Of a stretch of DNA of 64,000 nt, positions 39,817-49,044 are shown piece after piece. The position numbers were made by a program, and so were the translations under genes. Source of the stretch: Methylobacterium isbiliense (GTDB lineage: Bacteria; Pseudomonadota; Alphaproteobacteria; Rhizobiales; Beijerinckiaceae); NCBI RefSeq assembly GCF_022179325.1, contig NZ_BPQQ01000045.1, positions 1-64,000 on the forward strand, in the 5' to 3' direction. The notes below the pieces were generated by a model. The model was given only the letters and a program-made list of their open reading frames with translations. It searched no databases and was not told where the DNA came from. Numbering within the stretch: the first letter of the stretch is position 1; each line of letters begins with the position of its first letter.

Positions 39817-42800
39817 ATGTCCGCCCCGCTTCCCCGCTTCGTGAGCCCCTACGCCCCCGACGACGCCGATCTCGCCCGCCGCTTCCTGTCCGGTGCCGCC
39901 CTCGGCCCGGAGCGGGAGGCGCGGGTGGACGCGCTGGCCCGCGATCTCGTCGCGGCGATCCGGACGGAGAACGGCCGCCTCGGCGGCGTCGAGGCGCTGC
40001 TGCGGGAGTATTCGCTCTCCACCAAGGAGGGCCTCGCCCTGATGGTGCTGGCGGAGGCGCTGCTGCGGGTGCCGGACGCCGCCACCGCCGACCGGCTGAT
40101 CGAGGACAAGCTGCGCGGCGGCGGCTTCGAGCAGCACGCCACGCGCTCGGACGCCCTGCTGGTCCACGCCTCGGCCTGGGCGCTCGGGCTGTCGGCCCGC
40201 ATCATCGATCCGGGCGAGACGCCGGAGAGCGTGCTGCACGGCCTCGCCCGGCGGCTCGGCCAGCCGGCGGTGCGGCAGGCGGCGCGGCAGGCCATGCGGG
40301 TGATGGGCAACCACTTCGTGCTCGGCGAGACGATCGGGGCGGCGCTGCGGCGGGCGGGCAGCGGCCAGGGCCGGCTGTTCCGCTACTCCTTCGACATGCT
40401 CGGCGAGGGCGCCCGCACCGCCGAGGATGCCCGCGCCTACGCCGAGGCCTATGCGGGAGCGATCGAGGCGATCGGCCGGGCCGCCGGCAACGCCGCCCTG
40501 CCGGACCGGCCGGGCATCTCGGTGAAGCTCTCGGCCCTTCATCCGCGCTACGAGGCGATGAGCGCCGGACGGGTCATGGCCGAACTCGTGCCCGTGCTGC
40601 TCGCCCTGGCCCAGGCGGCGCGCCGCCACGACCTCAACTTCACGGTGGATGCCGAGGAGGCCGACCGGCTCGAACTCTCCCTCGACGTGATCGCGTCGGT
40701 GCTCGCCGATCCCTCGCTCGCGGGCTGGGACGGGTTCGGCCTCGCGGTGCAGGCCTACCAGAAGCGCTGCCTGCCGGTGATCGACCACGTGGCGGATCTG
40801 GCCCGGCGCCTCGACCGGCGCCTGATGGTGCGCCTCGTCAAGGGCGCCTACTGGGACACCGAGGTGAAGCGCGCCCAGGAGCGCGGGCTCGCCGACTTCC
40901 CGGTCTTCACCCGCAAGAGCATGACCGACCTCAGCTACGCGGCGGCGGCCGAGCGGCTGCTCGCGCACCGTCCCCTGCTCTTCCCGCAATTCGCCACCCA
41001 CAACGCGCTGACGGTGGCGGGCATCGTCGAGCGCGCGGGTCCGGGCGCGGGCTCCTACGAGTTCCAGCGCCTGCACGGGATGGGGGACGCGCTCTACGAG
41101 CGGCTGCTCGCCGCGGTGCCGGGCACCGCCTGCCGCACCTACGCGCCGGTGGGCGGCCACCGCGATCTCCTCGCCTACCTCGTGCGGCGCCTGCTCGAGA
41201 ACGGCGCCAACTCCTCGTTCGTCTCGCAGGCGGCCGATCCGGCGGTCCCGGTCGAGACGCTGCTGCGGCGCCCGGCCGAGACCGTGGGCGCGCCGGAGCG
41301 GGCGCGCCACCCGACGCTGTGCCGCCCGCGCGATCTCTTCGCGCCCGACCGCCTGAACTCGGCCGGGATCGAGTTCGGCGAGCGCGCCGCGCTGGAGCGC
41401 CTGCTCGCCGAGGTGCGGGGAGCGGCAGGCCCCGCCGAGGCCGCCTCCCTCATCGACGGCACGCCGCAGGCCGGCGCGGCGCGCGCCGTCACGAGCCCGT
41501 TCGATGAGGGGCTCGTGGTCGGCACCGTGGCGGAAGCGTCGCCGGAGAGTGCGGACCGCGCCGTCGCGGCGTCTCTCCGGGGCTTTCGCGCCTGGAGCCG
41601 CACGCCGGCGGCGCAGAGGGCCGCCGCCCTGGAGCGGGCCGCCGCCGCGATGGAGGCCGCGCGCGGGCGCCTCATCCACCTCCTGCAGGCCGAGGCCGGC
41701 AAGACGCTGGACGATGCGCAGGCCGAGCTGCGCGAGGCGGTGGATTTCTGCCGCTACTACGCGGCGGAGGGCCGCCGGCTGTTCGGCGCGGATCTCGGGC
41801 TGCCCGGGCCGAGCGGCGAGAGCAACCGCCTCTCCTTGCGCGGGCGCGGCGTGGTCGTGGCGATCTCGCCCTGGAACTTCCCGCTGGCGATCTTCGTCGG
41901 TCAGGTCGCGGCCGCGCTGATGGCCGGCAATGCCGTGGTGGCCAAGCCGGCCGAGCAGACGCCGCTGATCGCCGCGGAGGCGGTGCGCCTCCTGCACCGC
42001 GCCGGCATCCCGCCGGCCGCGCTCCAGCTCGTGCCGGGCGATGGCGCGGTGGGCGCGCGGCTCGTGGCGCATCCGCGCATCGCCGGCGTCGCCTTCACGG
42101 GCTCGACCGAGGTCGCGCGCGCCATCAACCGGGCGCTCGCCGCCAAGGACGGGCCGATCGTGCCGCTGGTGGCCGAGACCGGCGGCATCAACGCCATGCT
42201 GGTCGACGCGACCGCGCTCCCCGAGCAGGTGGCCGACGACGTCGTGACCTCCGCCTTCCGCTCCGCGGGCCAGCGCTGCTCGGCCCTGCGCCTCCTCCTC
42301 GTGCAGGAGGACGTGGCCGACCGCATGATCCGGATGATCGCGGGCGCCGCGCGCGAGCTGCGGCTCGGCGACCCGCGCGACCCGGCGGTGCAGGTCGGGC
42401 CGGTGATCGACGGGGAGGCCAAGGCCCGCCTCGACGCGCATGCCGCGGCGATGGGCCGGGAGGCGCGTGCGCACCTCGTCGGCGAGGCGCCCGCGCGCGG
42501 CAGCTTCGTCGCCCCGCAGATCTACGAGATCGCCGGGCCGGAGGCGCTGCGCGAGGAGGTGTTCGGCCCGATCCTGCACGTGGCCCGCTACGCCGCCGCC
42601 GACCTCGACCGGGTGCTCGACGCCCTGGAGGCGACCGGCTACGGTCTGACGCTGGGCCTCCACTCGCGCATCGACGCCACCGTCGCGCGGGTGACGGACC
42701 GGCTCTCCACCGGCAATGTCTACGTCAACCGCAACATGATCGGGGCGGTGGTGGGCGTGCAGCCCTTCGGCGGCAACGGCCTGTCGGGCACCGGCCCGAA

Positions 42801-42906
42801 GGCCGGCGGTCCGCACTACCTGCCGCGCTTCGCCACCGAGCAGACCGTGACGGTCAACACCGCGGCGGCCGGCGGCGACGCGGCGCTCCTGGCGATGGAG
42901 GGGTGA
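39817..42906 (+). CDS. putA: bifunctional proline dehydrogenase / P5C dehydrogenase PutA
   Basis: A 1029-residue enzyme that oxidises proline to glutamate. The FAD-dependent proline dehydrogenase barrel lies about 130-460, with LVKGAYWDTEVKRAQERG and FATHNALTVAGI. The NAD-dependent aldehyde dehydrogenase lies about 530-990, with ISPWNFPLAIFVGQVAAAL, FTGSTEVARAIN, the glutamate in LVAETGGINAML and the catalytic cysteine in SAGQRCSALRL. No N-terminal ribbon-helix-helix is present, so unlike E. coli PutA it does not bind DNA, which fits control by the divergent Lrp-type gene. The ATG at 39817 gives a natural start (MSAPLPRFVSPY). Confidence 0.95.
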   Translation: MSAPLPRFVSPYAPDDADLARRFLSGAALGPEREARVDALARDLVAAIRTENGRLGGVEALLREYSLSTKEGLALMVLAEALLRVPDAATADRLIEDKLRGGGFEQHATRSDALLVHASAWALGLSARIIDPGETPESVLHGLARRLGQPAVRQAARQAMRVMGNHFVLGETIGAALRRAGSGQGRLFRYSFDMLGEGARTAEDARAYAEAYAGAIEAIGRAAGNAALPDRPGISVKLSALHPRYEAMSAGRVMAELVPVLLALAQAARRHDLNFTVDAEEADRLELSLDVIASVLADPSLAGWDGFGLAVQAYQKRCLPVIDHVADLARRLDRRLMVRLVKGAYWDTEVKRAQERGLADFPVFTRKSMTDLSYAAAAERLLAHRPLLFPQFATHNALTVAGIVERAGPGAGSYEFQRLHGMGDALYERLLAAVPGTACRTYAPVGGHRDLLAYLVRRLLENGANSSFVSQAADPAVPVETLLRRPAETVGAPERARHPTLCRPRDLFAPDRLNSAGIEFGERAALERLLAEVRGAAGPAEAASLIDGTPQAGAARAVTSPFDEGLVVGTVAEASPESADRAVAASLRGFRAWSRTPAAQRAAALERAAAAMEAARGRLIHLLQAEAGKTLDDAQAELREAVDFCRYYAAEGRRLFGADLGLPGPSGESNRLSLRGRGVVVAISPWNFPLAIFVGQVAAALMAGNAVVAKPAEQTPLIAAEAVRLLHRAGIPPAALQLVPGDGAVGARLVAHPRIAGVAFTGSTEVARAINRALAAKDGPIVPLVAETGGINAMLVDATALPEQVADDVVTSAFRSAGQRCSALRLLLVQEDVADRMIRMIAGAARELRLGDPRDPAVQVGPVIDGEAKARLDAHAAAMGREARAHLVGEAPARGSFVAPQIYEIAGPEALREEVFGPILHVARYAAADLDRVLDALEATGYGLTLGLHSRIDATVARVTDRLSTGNVYVNRNMIGAVVGVQPFGGNGLSGTGPKAGGPHYLPRFATEQTVTVNTAAAGGDAALLAMEG

Positions 42907-42915
42907 GCGGCCCCC

Positions 42916-44088
42916 TCACCGCGCCACCCCGCCGAGCGAGGCGGGCTGGCCCGGCAGCGCCAAGGGGGCGCCCGCGTCGATCAGCCGGTCGCCGTCGAGG
43001 CGGTAGGTCTGCAGCGTCCGGTCGGCGTAGTTGCCGACATAGACGTGGCTGCCGTCCGGGCTGAAGGCGACGCCCTCCGGCACCGCGCCGTTCGGCGCCC
43101 GGTCGACCACGCTCACGCGCCCGTCCGGGGCGATGCCCAACAGGACCGTCGTGCCGCCCGACGTGTAGGCCGGCGCGGCGTGCGGGGCGGCCGAGCCGCC
43201 CACCACCACGACCACGGCGTGCCGGCCGTCCGGCGCGACCGCGACCGTCTCCGGCGTGTCGCCGACGCCGAGATGGTCGACGGCGACGGGCCGGTCGCGG
43301 TCGAGGCGGATCACGCTCGCGGTATCGACGTGGCCGTCGCTCGCCACCGCTCCGGTATTGGCCGTGATGAGCAGCCGGCCGTCGGGCGTCGCGGCGACGG
43401 CGTAGATCCCGGCCCCGGCCGGCACGTCGAGGGCCGGATCGTAGCTCACGCGCTCGCCCTCCACGGCGAGCACCCCGACCGTGCCGGCCTTGGTCAGCTC
43501 GGCAGCGATCTTGGCGACGAAGGCCCTCCGGCCGTCCGGCGCGAAGGCGACGGCCGTGGCCTCGCCACCCACGCCCACCTCCCCCACCACCTGCACGTCC
43601 TGGCCGGCAATCCGCAGCACCGACACGCTGCGCCCGGCGCGGTTCGCCACCAGCGCGAGCGTCCCGCCGCGGTTGATCGCAAGGCCCGAGGGCTGACGCC
43701 CGACCCGCACGGTCGCAAGGGCCCGGGGCGGGGTCGCGTCGAGGTCGATCAGGTGGAGACGGTCGTCGGGCTCGGCCCACCAGTTCTCCCCGTCCCGGCG
43801 CATCGTCACGGCGCTGGCGACGAGGCCGAGCCGGCCGTCCGGCGTGATACCGAGGTTGCTCGGCGGACCGTAGACGGAGTTCGAGAGCGCCAGGACATGG
43901 GCGATGCGCGGCCGGCCCGGGTCGGACACGTCGAGGATCGCCACCGCATCCGCGCCGTCCGGACCGTTGCGGGAGCCCTCCGGGGCAAAGACCGTCTTGC
44001 CGTCGAGGCCGACCAGGATGTGCTGCGGACCCGCCGCCGCGGCGAGCGGCCACAGCAGGGCGAGACACCCGATTCCGATCCACCGCAT
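42916..44088 (-). CDS. secreted beta-propeller (YncE/YVTN-like) protein
   Basis: A 390-residue precursor with a signal peptide (MRWIGIGCLALLWPLAAAAG). Repeated blades carry the pattern LAINRGGTLALVANRAGRSV, VAFAPDGRRAFVAK, VAVAPDGRHAVVVV and VAFSPDGSHVYVGNY, typical of YVTN/YncE seven-bladed propellers. The location is periplasmic. Function is unknown; such proteins bind ligands or partner proteins. GGGGAG lies 8 bases before the ATG at 44088, which makes it preferable to an upstream GTG at 44097. It converges with putA (9-base gap). Confidence 0.85.
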   Translation of the reverse strand: MRWIGIGCLALLWPLAAAAGPQHILVGLDGKTVFAPEGSRNGPDGADAVAILDVSDPGRPRIAHVLALSNSVYGPPSNLGITPDGRLGLVASAVTMRRDGENWWAEPDDRLHLIDLDATPPRALATVRVGRQPSGLAINRGGTLALVANRAGRSVSVLRIAGQDVQVVGEVGVGGEATAVAFAPDGRRAFVAKIAAELTKAGTVGVLAVEGERVSYDPALDVPAGAGIYAVAATPDGRLLITANTGAVASDGHVDTASVIRLDRDRPVAVDHLGVGDTPETVAVAPDGRHAVVVVVGGSAAPHAAPAYTSGGTTVLLGIAPDGRVSVVDRAPNGAVPEGVAFSPDGSHVYVGNYADRTLQTYRLDGDRLIDAGAPLALPGQPASLGGVAR

Positions 44089-44341
44089 GTCGCGCACTCC
44101 CCGAGATCGACGATCCGTTAACCCTGTCCGCGTGTCCCGGAACCCACACCCCCGTGCAACCGTCGCCGGGCGCCGGCGCCTCCCGGAAAATGCCGCAAAC
44201 CGGGCCCACCCCTTGGCTCATCCGACGCCACCGGATCCGGACGCGTCGAAATCATCCCGCGCGGTCAGCGCGGCCTCCCCCTCTTCGCGGTTCCTTAAGG
44301 GGCCGCCGGCATCCTGCACGGACATCTTCGGGAGATCCTGC

Positions 44342-44701
44342 GTGCGCGCTCTGTTGTCTTTCGGCCCCACCCGCCTCGGCGCCTGCGCGGCGCTCGCCGC
44401 CACCCTGGCCGCGGCGGTGCCGCAGGCCGCGACCGCCCGCGACGGCACCGGCGCCGCCCTGATCGGCGGCGCGGCGGCCGGCGTGCTGGGCGGCCTCGCC
44501 GCCGGCGCCATCATGAACGGCCCCCCGCCGGCCCCGCCGCCGCCGGTCTACGTCGTGCCGCCGCCGCGCCGGGTCTACGTGGAGGAGCCCACCGAGACGG
44601 TGATCGTGCGCCGCCGCGGCCCGGTCTGCCATTTCGAGCGCCGCAAGGTCTGGCTGGACGACGAATCCTTCACCTATCGCCGCGTCGAGGTCTGCGAGTA
44701 G
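44342..44701 (+). CDS. secreted glycine-zipper protein of unknown function
   Basis: A 119-residue precursor with a signal-like N-terminus (ACAALAATLAAAVPQAATA). A glycine-zipper segment (GAALIGGAAAGVLGGLAAGA) follows, then a proline-rich stretch (PPPAPPPPVYVVPPPRR) and a C-terminal part with two cysteines (GPVCHFERRKVW, VEVCE). The layout resembles small envelope or lipid-associated glycine-zipper proteins. The GTG at 44342 is supported by GGGAG upstream. A clear terminator follows. Confidence 0.7.
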   Translation: MRALLSFGPTRLGACAALAATLAAAVPQAATARDGTGAALIGGAAAGVLGGLAAGAIMNGPPPAPPPPVYVVPPPRRVYVEEPTETVIVRRRGPVCHFERRKVWLDDESFTYRRVEVCE

Positions 44702-44726
44702 GACCTCACCCGCAGACGACCGGACG

Positions 44727-44749
44727 GGGCGCCTGCGGGCGCCCTTTTT
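44727..44749 (+). terminator. Rho-independent terminator
   Basis: GGGCGCC (44727-44733) pairs with GGCGCCC (44738-44744), four-base loop, followed by TTTTT (44745-44749). It terminates the gene ending at 44701. Confidence 0.9.
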
Positions 44750-44761
44750 CGTGCGCGCCGC

Positions 44762-46525
44762 TCAGGCCGGCGGCAGCATCGCCGGATCCTTCACCAGGAG
44801 CCAATCCTCGACCACGAGGGCGTCGAGGCCCGTGGTGTAGAACATCAGGATCGCGTCCTCGGCGGTGTGGAGGATCGGCTTGCCCATGACGTTGAAGCTG
44901 GTGTTGAGCAGGATCGGCACGCCGGTGCGGTCCGCGAAGGCGGCGATCAGGCCCGCATAGGCCGGGTTGCGCGCGGGCGTCACGCTCTGGAGGCGCCCGG
45001 TGCCGTCCTCGTGCACCACCGCCGGCACCCTCGCCCGCACCGCCGGGCGCCACACCAGGGTGCGCTCCATGTAGGGGCTGTCCTGGTAATCCTCGAACCA
45101 GTCCGGCCCGGCCTCGGCCAGGATCGAGGGCGCGAAGGGCCGGAACGCCTCGCGGTACTTCACCTTGGCGTTCAGGATCGCCTTGGCGTCCGCGGGGCGC
45201 GGATCGGCCAGGATCGAGCGGTTGCCGAGCGCCCGCGGCCCGAACTCGGCCCGGCCCTGTACCCAGCCGACGAGGCCGCCCGCCGCCAGGATCCCGGCGG
45301 CGGCCTGCGTGACGCCCGCATGGCCGAGCCGCCGCAGGCGCGGCTCCTGCCCGGCCATGCGCGCCAGCGGCTCGGTCGAGACGGCGGAGCCGAGATAGGG
45401 CGTCAGGGCCTCCTCCCGGTCCGGCCCGGTCCAGTCCGGATGGTCCTCGGCATAGGCGAGCCACGCGGCGCCGAGGGCGTTGCCGTCGTCGGCCGGCGCC
45501 GAGGGCACGTGGAGCCGGTCGTAGGGGCTGCGGGCGAGCACCCGGCCATTGTACGAGGAGTTGAGCGCACAGCCCCCCGTCAGCACGAGGTTCTCGCCCG
45601 GCGCGAGCCGTCCCGCCTCCGCCACGAGCCCGTCCATCATCTCGCAGAAGGCGTCCTGGCCGCAGCGCGCGAGGTCCGCCCAGCCCGCCTCCCGCGCGTC
45701 GGCCGGGCGCCGGGCCAGGATCTCGGCGACCGTGGCCTGCACGGTCGCGGCCTCGGCGAAGCGCAGCCGGCCATCCTCGATGCGGTAGAGCCGGCGCAGC
45801 AGCACCATCAGGTCGGGGTCGGAGCGCCCGTAGGGCGCGAGCCCCATGACCTTCCACTCCTCCCCCGCCGCCTGATCGAAGCCCGCGAGATCGGTGACGA
45901 GGCCGAAGAAGAAGCCGAGCGATTCGCGGCCGCGGTGGCGCTTCACCTCCGCGATGCGGCCGGCCTGCATCCGGTAGAGCGCCGAGGCGCCGGTCTCGCC
46001 CATCCCGTCGACGACGAGGCAGGCGGCGTCGCGGAACGGGCTGCCCCAGAGGCCGAAGGCCGCATGGGCGAGATGGTGGGGATAGCGCCGCAGGGCCGCG
46101 ATGCGGCTCTGCCCGCCATGCGCCCGGTCGAGGCCGAGCAGCGTGCCGTAGCCGGCCCGGGCCTGCGCCACGCCGAGTTCGGCGATGAAGGTGCGCTCGC
46201 TGCGCTCGGGCACCAGAGAGCGGTTCAGGTCCGGCGCGTGCGCCGCCAGGGTCTCCAGGCCGAAGGCCCCCGCGGCCGCCGAGCGCGCCAGGAAGGCGCT
46301 GAACTCGGGCCCCCAGCTCGTCGCCACCACCAGCTCGGCGCCCGCCGGCAGGTGGCGCGCGAGCAGGCCGGCCATGCGGGGGGCCGAATCCGGCTCGCAG
46401 TTCGGCGCCCGCTTGTACTGGAGGTAGCGTTCGGTGGCCTCGGCGAAGAGCACCGCGCCGTCCGGGCCGACCAGCGCGAGGGCCGGGTCGTGGAAGGTCG
46501 TGGCGAGGCCGAGATAGTAGCGCAT
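44762..46525 (-). CDS. carbamoyltransferase (NodU/CmcH/TobZ family)
   Basis: A 587-residue O-carbamoyltransferase that would transfer a carbamoyl group from carbamoyl phosphate to a hydroxyl. The N-terminal actin-like (Kae1-type) domain has [10 protein letters not shown] and the metal-site histidines in [13 protein letters not shown], then [29 protein letters not shown] follows, and the C-terminal YrdC-like part has [17 protein letters not shown] and [14 protein letters not shown]. The acceptor is unknown: sugars, Nod factors, antibiotics or hopanoid side chains occur in the family. No glycan or nod genes adjoin it. It is divergent from frr. Confidence 0.9.
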   Translation of the reverse strand: MRYYLGLATTFHDPALALVGPDGAVLFAEATERYLQYKRAPNCEPDSAPRMAGLLARHLPAGAELVVATSWGPEFSAFLARSAAAGAFGLETLAAHAPDLNRSLVPERSERTFIAELGVAQARAGYGTLLGLDRAHGGQSRIAALRRYPHHLAHAAFGLWGSPFRDAACLVVDGMGETGASALYRMQAGRIAEVKRHRGRESLGFFFGLVTDLAGFDQAAGEEWKVMGLAPYGRSDPDLMVLLRRLYRIEDGRLRFAEAATVQATVAEILARRPADAREAGWADLARCGQDAFCEMMDGLVAEAGRLAPGENLVLTGGCALNSSYNGRVLARSPYDRLHVPSAPADDGNALGAAWLAYAEDHPDWTGPDREEALTPYLGSAVSTEPLARMAGQEPRLRRLGHAGVTQAAAGILAAGGLVGWVQGRAEFGPRALGNRSILADPRPADAKAILNAKVKYREAFRPFAPSILAEAGPDWFEDYQDSPYMERTLVWRPAVRARVPAVVHEDGTGRLQSVTPARNPAYAGLIAAFADRTGVPILLNTSFNVMGKPILHTAEDAILMFYTTGLDALVVEDWLLVKDPAMLPPA

Positions 46526-46761
46526 CGGGTCCGTCCTCGGCGTCGCGCCGCCGGGATCGGCGCGCTGTCGGTGCCGCGGCCCGTCGCGGACCGCCTGATC
46601 GTGTGGCCGGGCGGTCTAGCAGCGCCGGCCGCGCCTGTCAGGCCGCGCGCTCCGGAGCCATTTGCGGCAGGTCGGGTTTTGGTCCATTGAAGCCGGAACG
46701 GGAGGCGGGCGCGATGGGCCCCTCAGCCTCCGCGATCCGGACCGTCTCGGGAAGAGCAGGA

Positions 46762-47325
46762 ATGGCTACGCCCACTTTCGATCTCGCCGATCTCAAGCGC
46801 CGCATGCAGGGCGCGGTGAACGCGCTCAGGCACGACCTCGGCTCCCTCCGCACCGGACGCGCGAGCCCGAACCTCCTCGATCCGATCCAGGTCGAGGCCT
46901 ACGGCGCCGCGATGCCGATGAGCCAGGTGGCGACGATCAGCGTGCCGGAGCCGCGCCTGCTCAGCGTGGCGGTGTGGGACCGCGGCATGGTCGGCGCCGT
47001 CGAGAAGGCGATCCGCGAATCCGATCTCGGCCTCAACCCGATGACCGAGGGACAGACCATCCGGCTGCGCATCCCCGAGATGAACGAGCAGCGCCGCAAG
47101 GAGATGGTCAAGGTCGCGCACAAGTACGCCGAGGAGGCGCGCGTCGCCGTCCGGCACGTGAGGCGCGACGGCCTCGACCTCCTCAAGAGGCTGGAGAAGG
47201 ACGGCGCGATCAGTCAGGACGACGAGAAGCGTCAGGCCGATCAGGTGCAGAAGGCCACGGACCAGCACATCGCGGAGGTCGACCAGACGCTCGCCGCCAA
47301 GGAGAAGGAGATCATGCAGGTCTGA
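46762..47325 (+). CDS. frr: ribosome recycling factor
   Basis: A 187-residue factor that splits post-termination ribosomes together with [38 protein letters not shown] and [20 protein letters not shown] are strongly conserved. The ATG at 46762 starts [19 protein letters not shown], as usual. In most alphaproteobacteria pyrH precedes frr; here a divergent carbamoyltransferase does. uppS follows after 71 bases. Confidence 0.96.
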   Translation: MATPTFDLADLKRRMQGAVNALRHDLGSLRTGRASPNLLDPIQVEAYGAAMPMSQVATISVPEPRLLSVAVWDRGMVGAVEKAIRESDLGLNPMTEGQTIRLRIPEMNEQRRKEMVKVAHKYAEEARVAVRHVRRDGLDLLKRLEKDGAISQDDEKRQADQVQKATDQHIAEVDQTLAAKEKEIMQV

Positions 47326-47396
47326 CCGGCCTCGCAGGATCGTTCGAACGAGTGCGCGGTCCGCGGGCCGGGGCGGCGCGAGAGAGCGGGACCGGA

Positions 47397-48182
47397 ATGG
47401 CGGGCGACAGCAAGACGGCATTCCTGGCGGGCGCGACCGAGGCCGCGCCCGGGCCGGCGCACGCGCCGCCCCCGGTCCCGGCGCATGTCGCGATCATCAT
47501 GGACGGCAACGGCCGCTGGGCGGCCCGCCGCGGCCTGCCCCGGGCGGAGGGGCACCGCCGCGGCGTGGAGGCGGTGCGCCGGGCCGTGCGCGCCGCCCTC
47601 GACCTCGGCATCGCCTATCTCACGGTCTACAGCTTCTCGTCGGAGAACTGGCGCCGGCCCGCCACCGAGGTCGCCGATCTGATGGGGCTGCTGCGGCTGT
47701 TCGTTCGCCGCGACCTCGCCGACCTCGACGCGAACGGCGTGCGGGTGCGGATCATCGGCGAGCGCGAGGGCCTGCCGGGCGACATCGCGGCGCTTTTGCG
47801 CGAGGCCGAGGAGCGCACCGCCCGCAACACCCGCCTCACCCTGGTGGTGGCCTTCAACTACGGCGGTCGCCAGGAGATCGTGCGGGCGGCGCGGGCGCTG
47901 GCCCGGGCGGTGCAGGAGGGGCGCCTCGCCCCGGAGGAGATCGGGCTCGACACCGTGGCGGCCGCCCTCGACACGCGCGACATCCCCGACCCCGACCTCG
48001 TGATCCGCACCTCGGGGGAGCAGAGGGTGTCGAACTTCCTGACGTGGCAGACCGCCTACTCGGAATTCGTGTTCATTCCGGACCTCTGGCCCGATTTCGA
48101 CCACGCGGCCTTCGCGGCGGCGGTAGGTGAGTACCAGGGCCGCGACCGCCGCTTCGGCGGCCTCGGCGCGCAGGCCCGCTGA
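47397..48182 (+). CDS. uppS: isoprenyl transferase (undecaprenyl diphosphate synthase)
   Basis: A 261-residue cis-prenyltransferase that builds the C55 carrier lipid for peptidoglycan. The catalytic aspartate is D36 in [39 protein letters not shown] and [14 protein letters not shown] are conserved. The N-terminus has about 25 extra Ala/Pro-rich residues. The stop overlaps the cdsA start by one base (TGATG), so the two are coupled. Confidence 0.96.
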   Translation: MAGDSKTAFLAGATEAAPGPAHAPPPVPAHVAIIMDGNGRWAARRGLPRAEGHRRGVEAVRRAVRAALDLGIAYLTVYSFSSENWRRPATEVADLMGLLRLFVRRDLADLDANGVRVRIIGEREGLPGDIAALLREAEERTARNTRLTLVVAFNYGGRQEIVRAARALARAVQEGRLAPEEIGLDTVAAALDTRDIPDPDLVIRTSGEQRVSNFLTWQTAYSEFVFIPDLWPDFDHAAFAAAVGEYQGRDRRFGGLGAQAR

Positions 48183-49030
48183 TGGCGACCGACGGCAGCG
48201 CCCCCGGGGCGCGGCGCCCCTGGCCGGCGAGCGAACTCGGCGTGCGCGCCGTCTCGGGCGTGGTGCTCGGGCTTCTCGTCCTCGCCGCGACCCTGACGGG
48301 CGGCTGGCTCTTCGCGCTGATCTGGCTGCTCGCCGGCCTCGCGGTGGTGGGCGAGTGGCTGGCCATCACCCGCACGGCGCCCCACCGGCTGCTTTTGGGC
48401 CTCGCCGGCCTCGCCCTCGCGGGGCTGATGGCGGGGGCGCGGCTCGACACCTCCCCCCTGGTGCTCCTCGGCTTCGCCGGGCTCGCGATGCTCGTCCTGG
48501 CCCTCCTGGCACGGCCGGCGGCGGGCCGGCTCTGGGCGCCCCTCAGCCTCGCCTGCGCGGCGGTGGTGGCCCTGGTGCCGGTGCTGCTGCGCGACGATCC
48601 CCGCATCGGGCTCGCCGGACCGCTCTGGCTGTTCGGCACCGTCTGGACGACGGACATCGCCGCCTACTTCACCGGCCGGGCGCTCGGCGGACCGAAGCTG
48701 TGGCCCGCAGTGAGCCCGAAGAAGACGTGGTCGGGCTTCTGCGGCGGCCTCGTCGGGGCGACGATCGTCGGCGGGGCCATCGCGGCGGGAGCCGCGCATC
48801 TCGGCGCGCAGGAGAGCCTGCCGCTCGCCGCCGCGCTCGGCCTCTCGGCGCTCGGCTCGGTGCTGAGCCAGGGCGGCGACCTCGCCGAGAGCGCCCTCAA
48901 GCGCGCCTACGGGGCCAAGGATTCCGGCCGCCTGATCCCGGGCCACGGCGGCGTCATGGACCGGCTCGACGGCTTCTTCGCCGTGGCGGCCCTGGCCGGG
49001 CTCCTCCTCGCCCTGCGGGCGGCGGCCTGA
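48182..49030 (+). CDS. cdsA: phosphatidate cytidylyltransferase
   Basis: A 282-residue polytopic membrane enzyme that makes CDP-diacylglycerol. Hydrophobic helices run through the protein. The family signature near the C-terminus is present as LSQGGDLAESALKRAYGAKD followed by PGHGGVMDRLDG. The ATG at 48182 shares its first base with the uppS stop codon. It is followed by a convergent transporter gene rather than dxr, so the usual cdsA-dxr-rseP junction is broken. Confidence 0.95.
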   Translation: MATDGSAPGARRPWPASELGVRAVSGVVLGLLVLAATLTGGWLFALIWLLAGLAVVGEWLAITRTAPHRLLLGLAGLALAGLMAGARLDTSPLVLLGFAGLAMLVLALLARPAAGRLWAPLSLACAAVVALVPVLLRDDPRIGLAGPLWLFGTVWTTDIAAYFTGRALGGPKLWPAVSPKKTWSGFCGGLVGATIVGGAIAAGAAHLGAQESLPLAAALGLSALGSVLSQGGDLAESALKRAYGAKDSGRLIPGHGGVMDRLDGFFAVAALAGLLLALRAAA

Positions 49031-49044
49031 GGCGCCGCGGCCCT

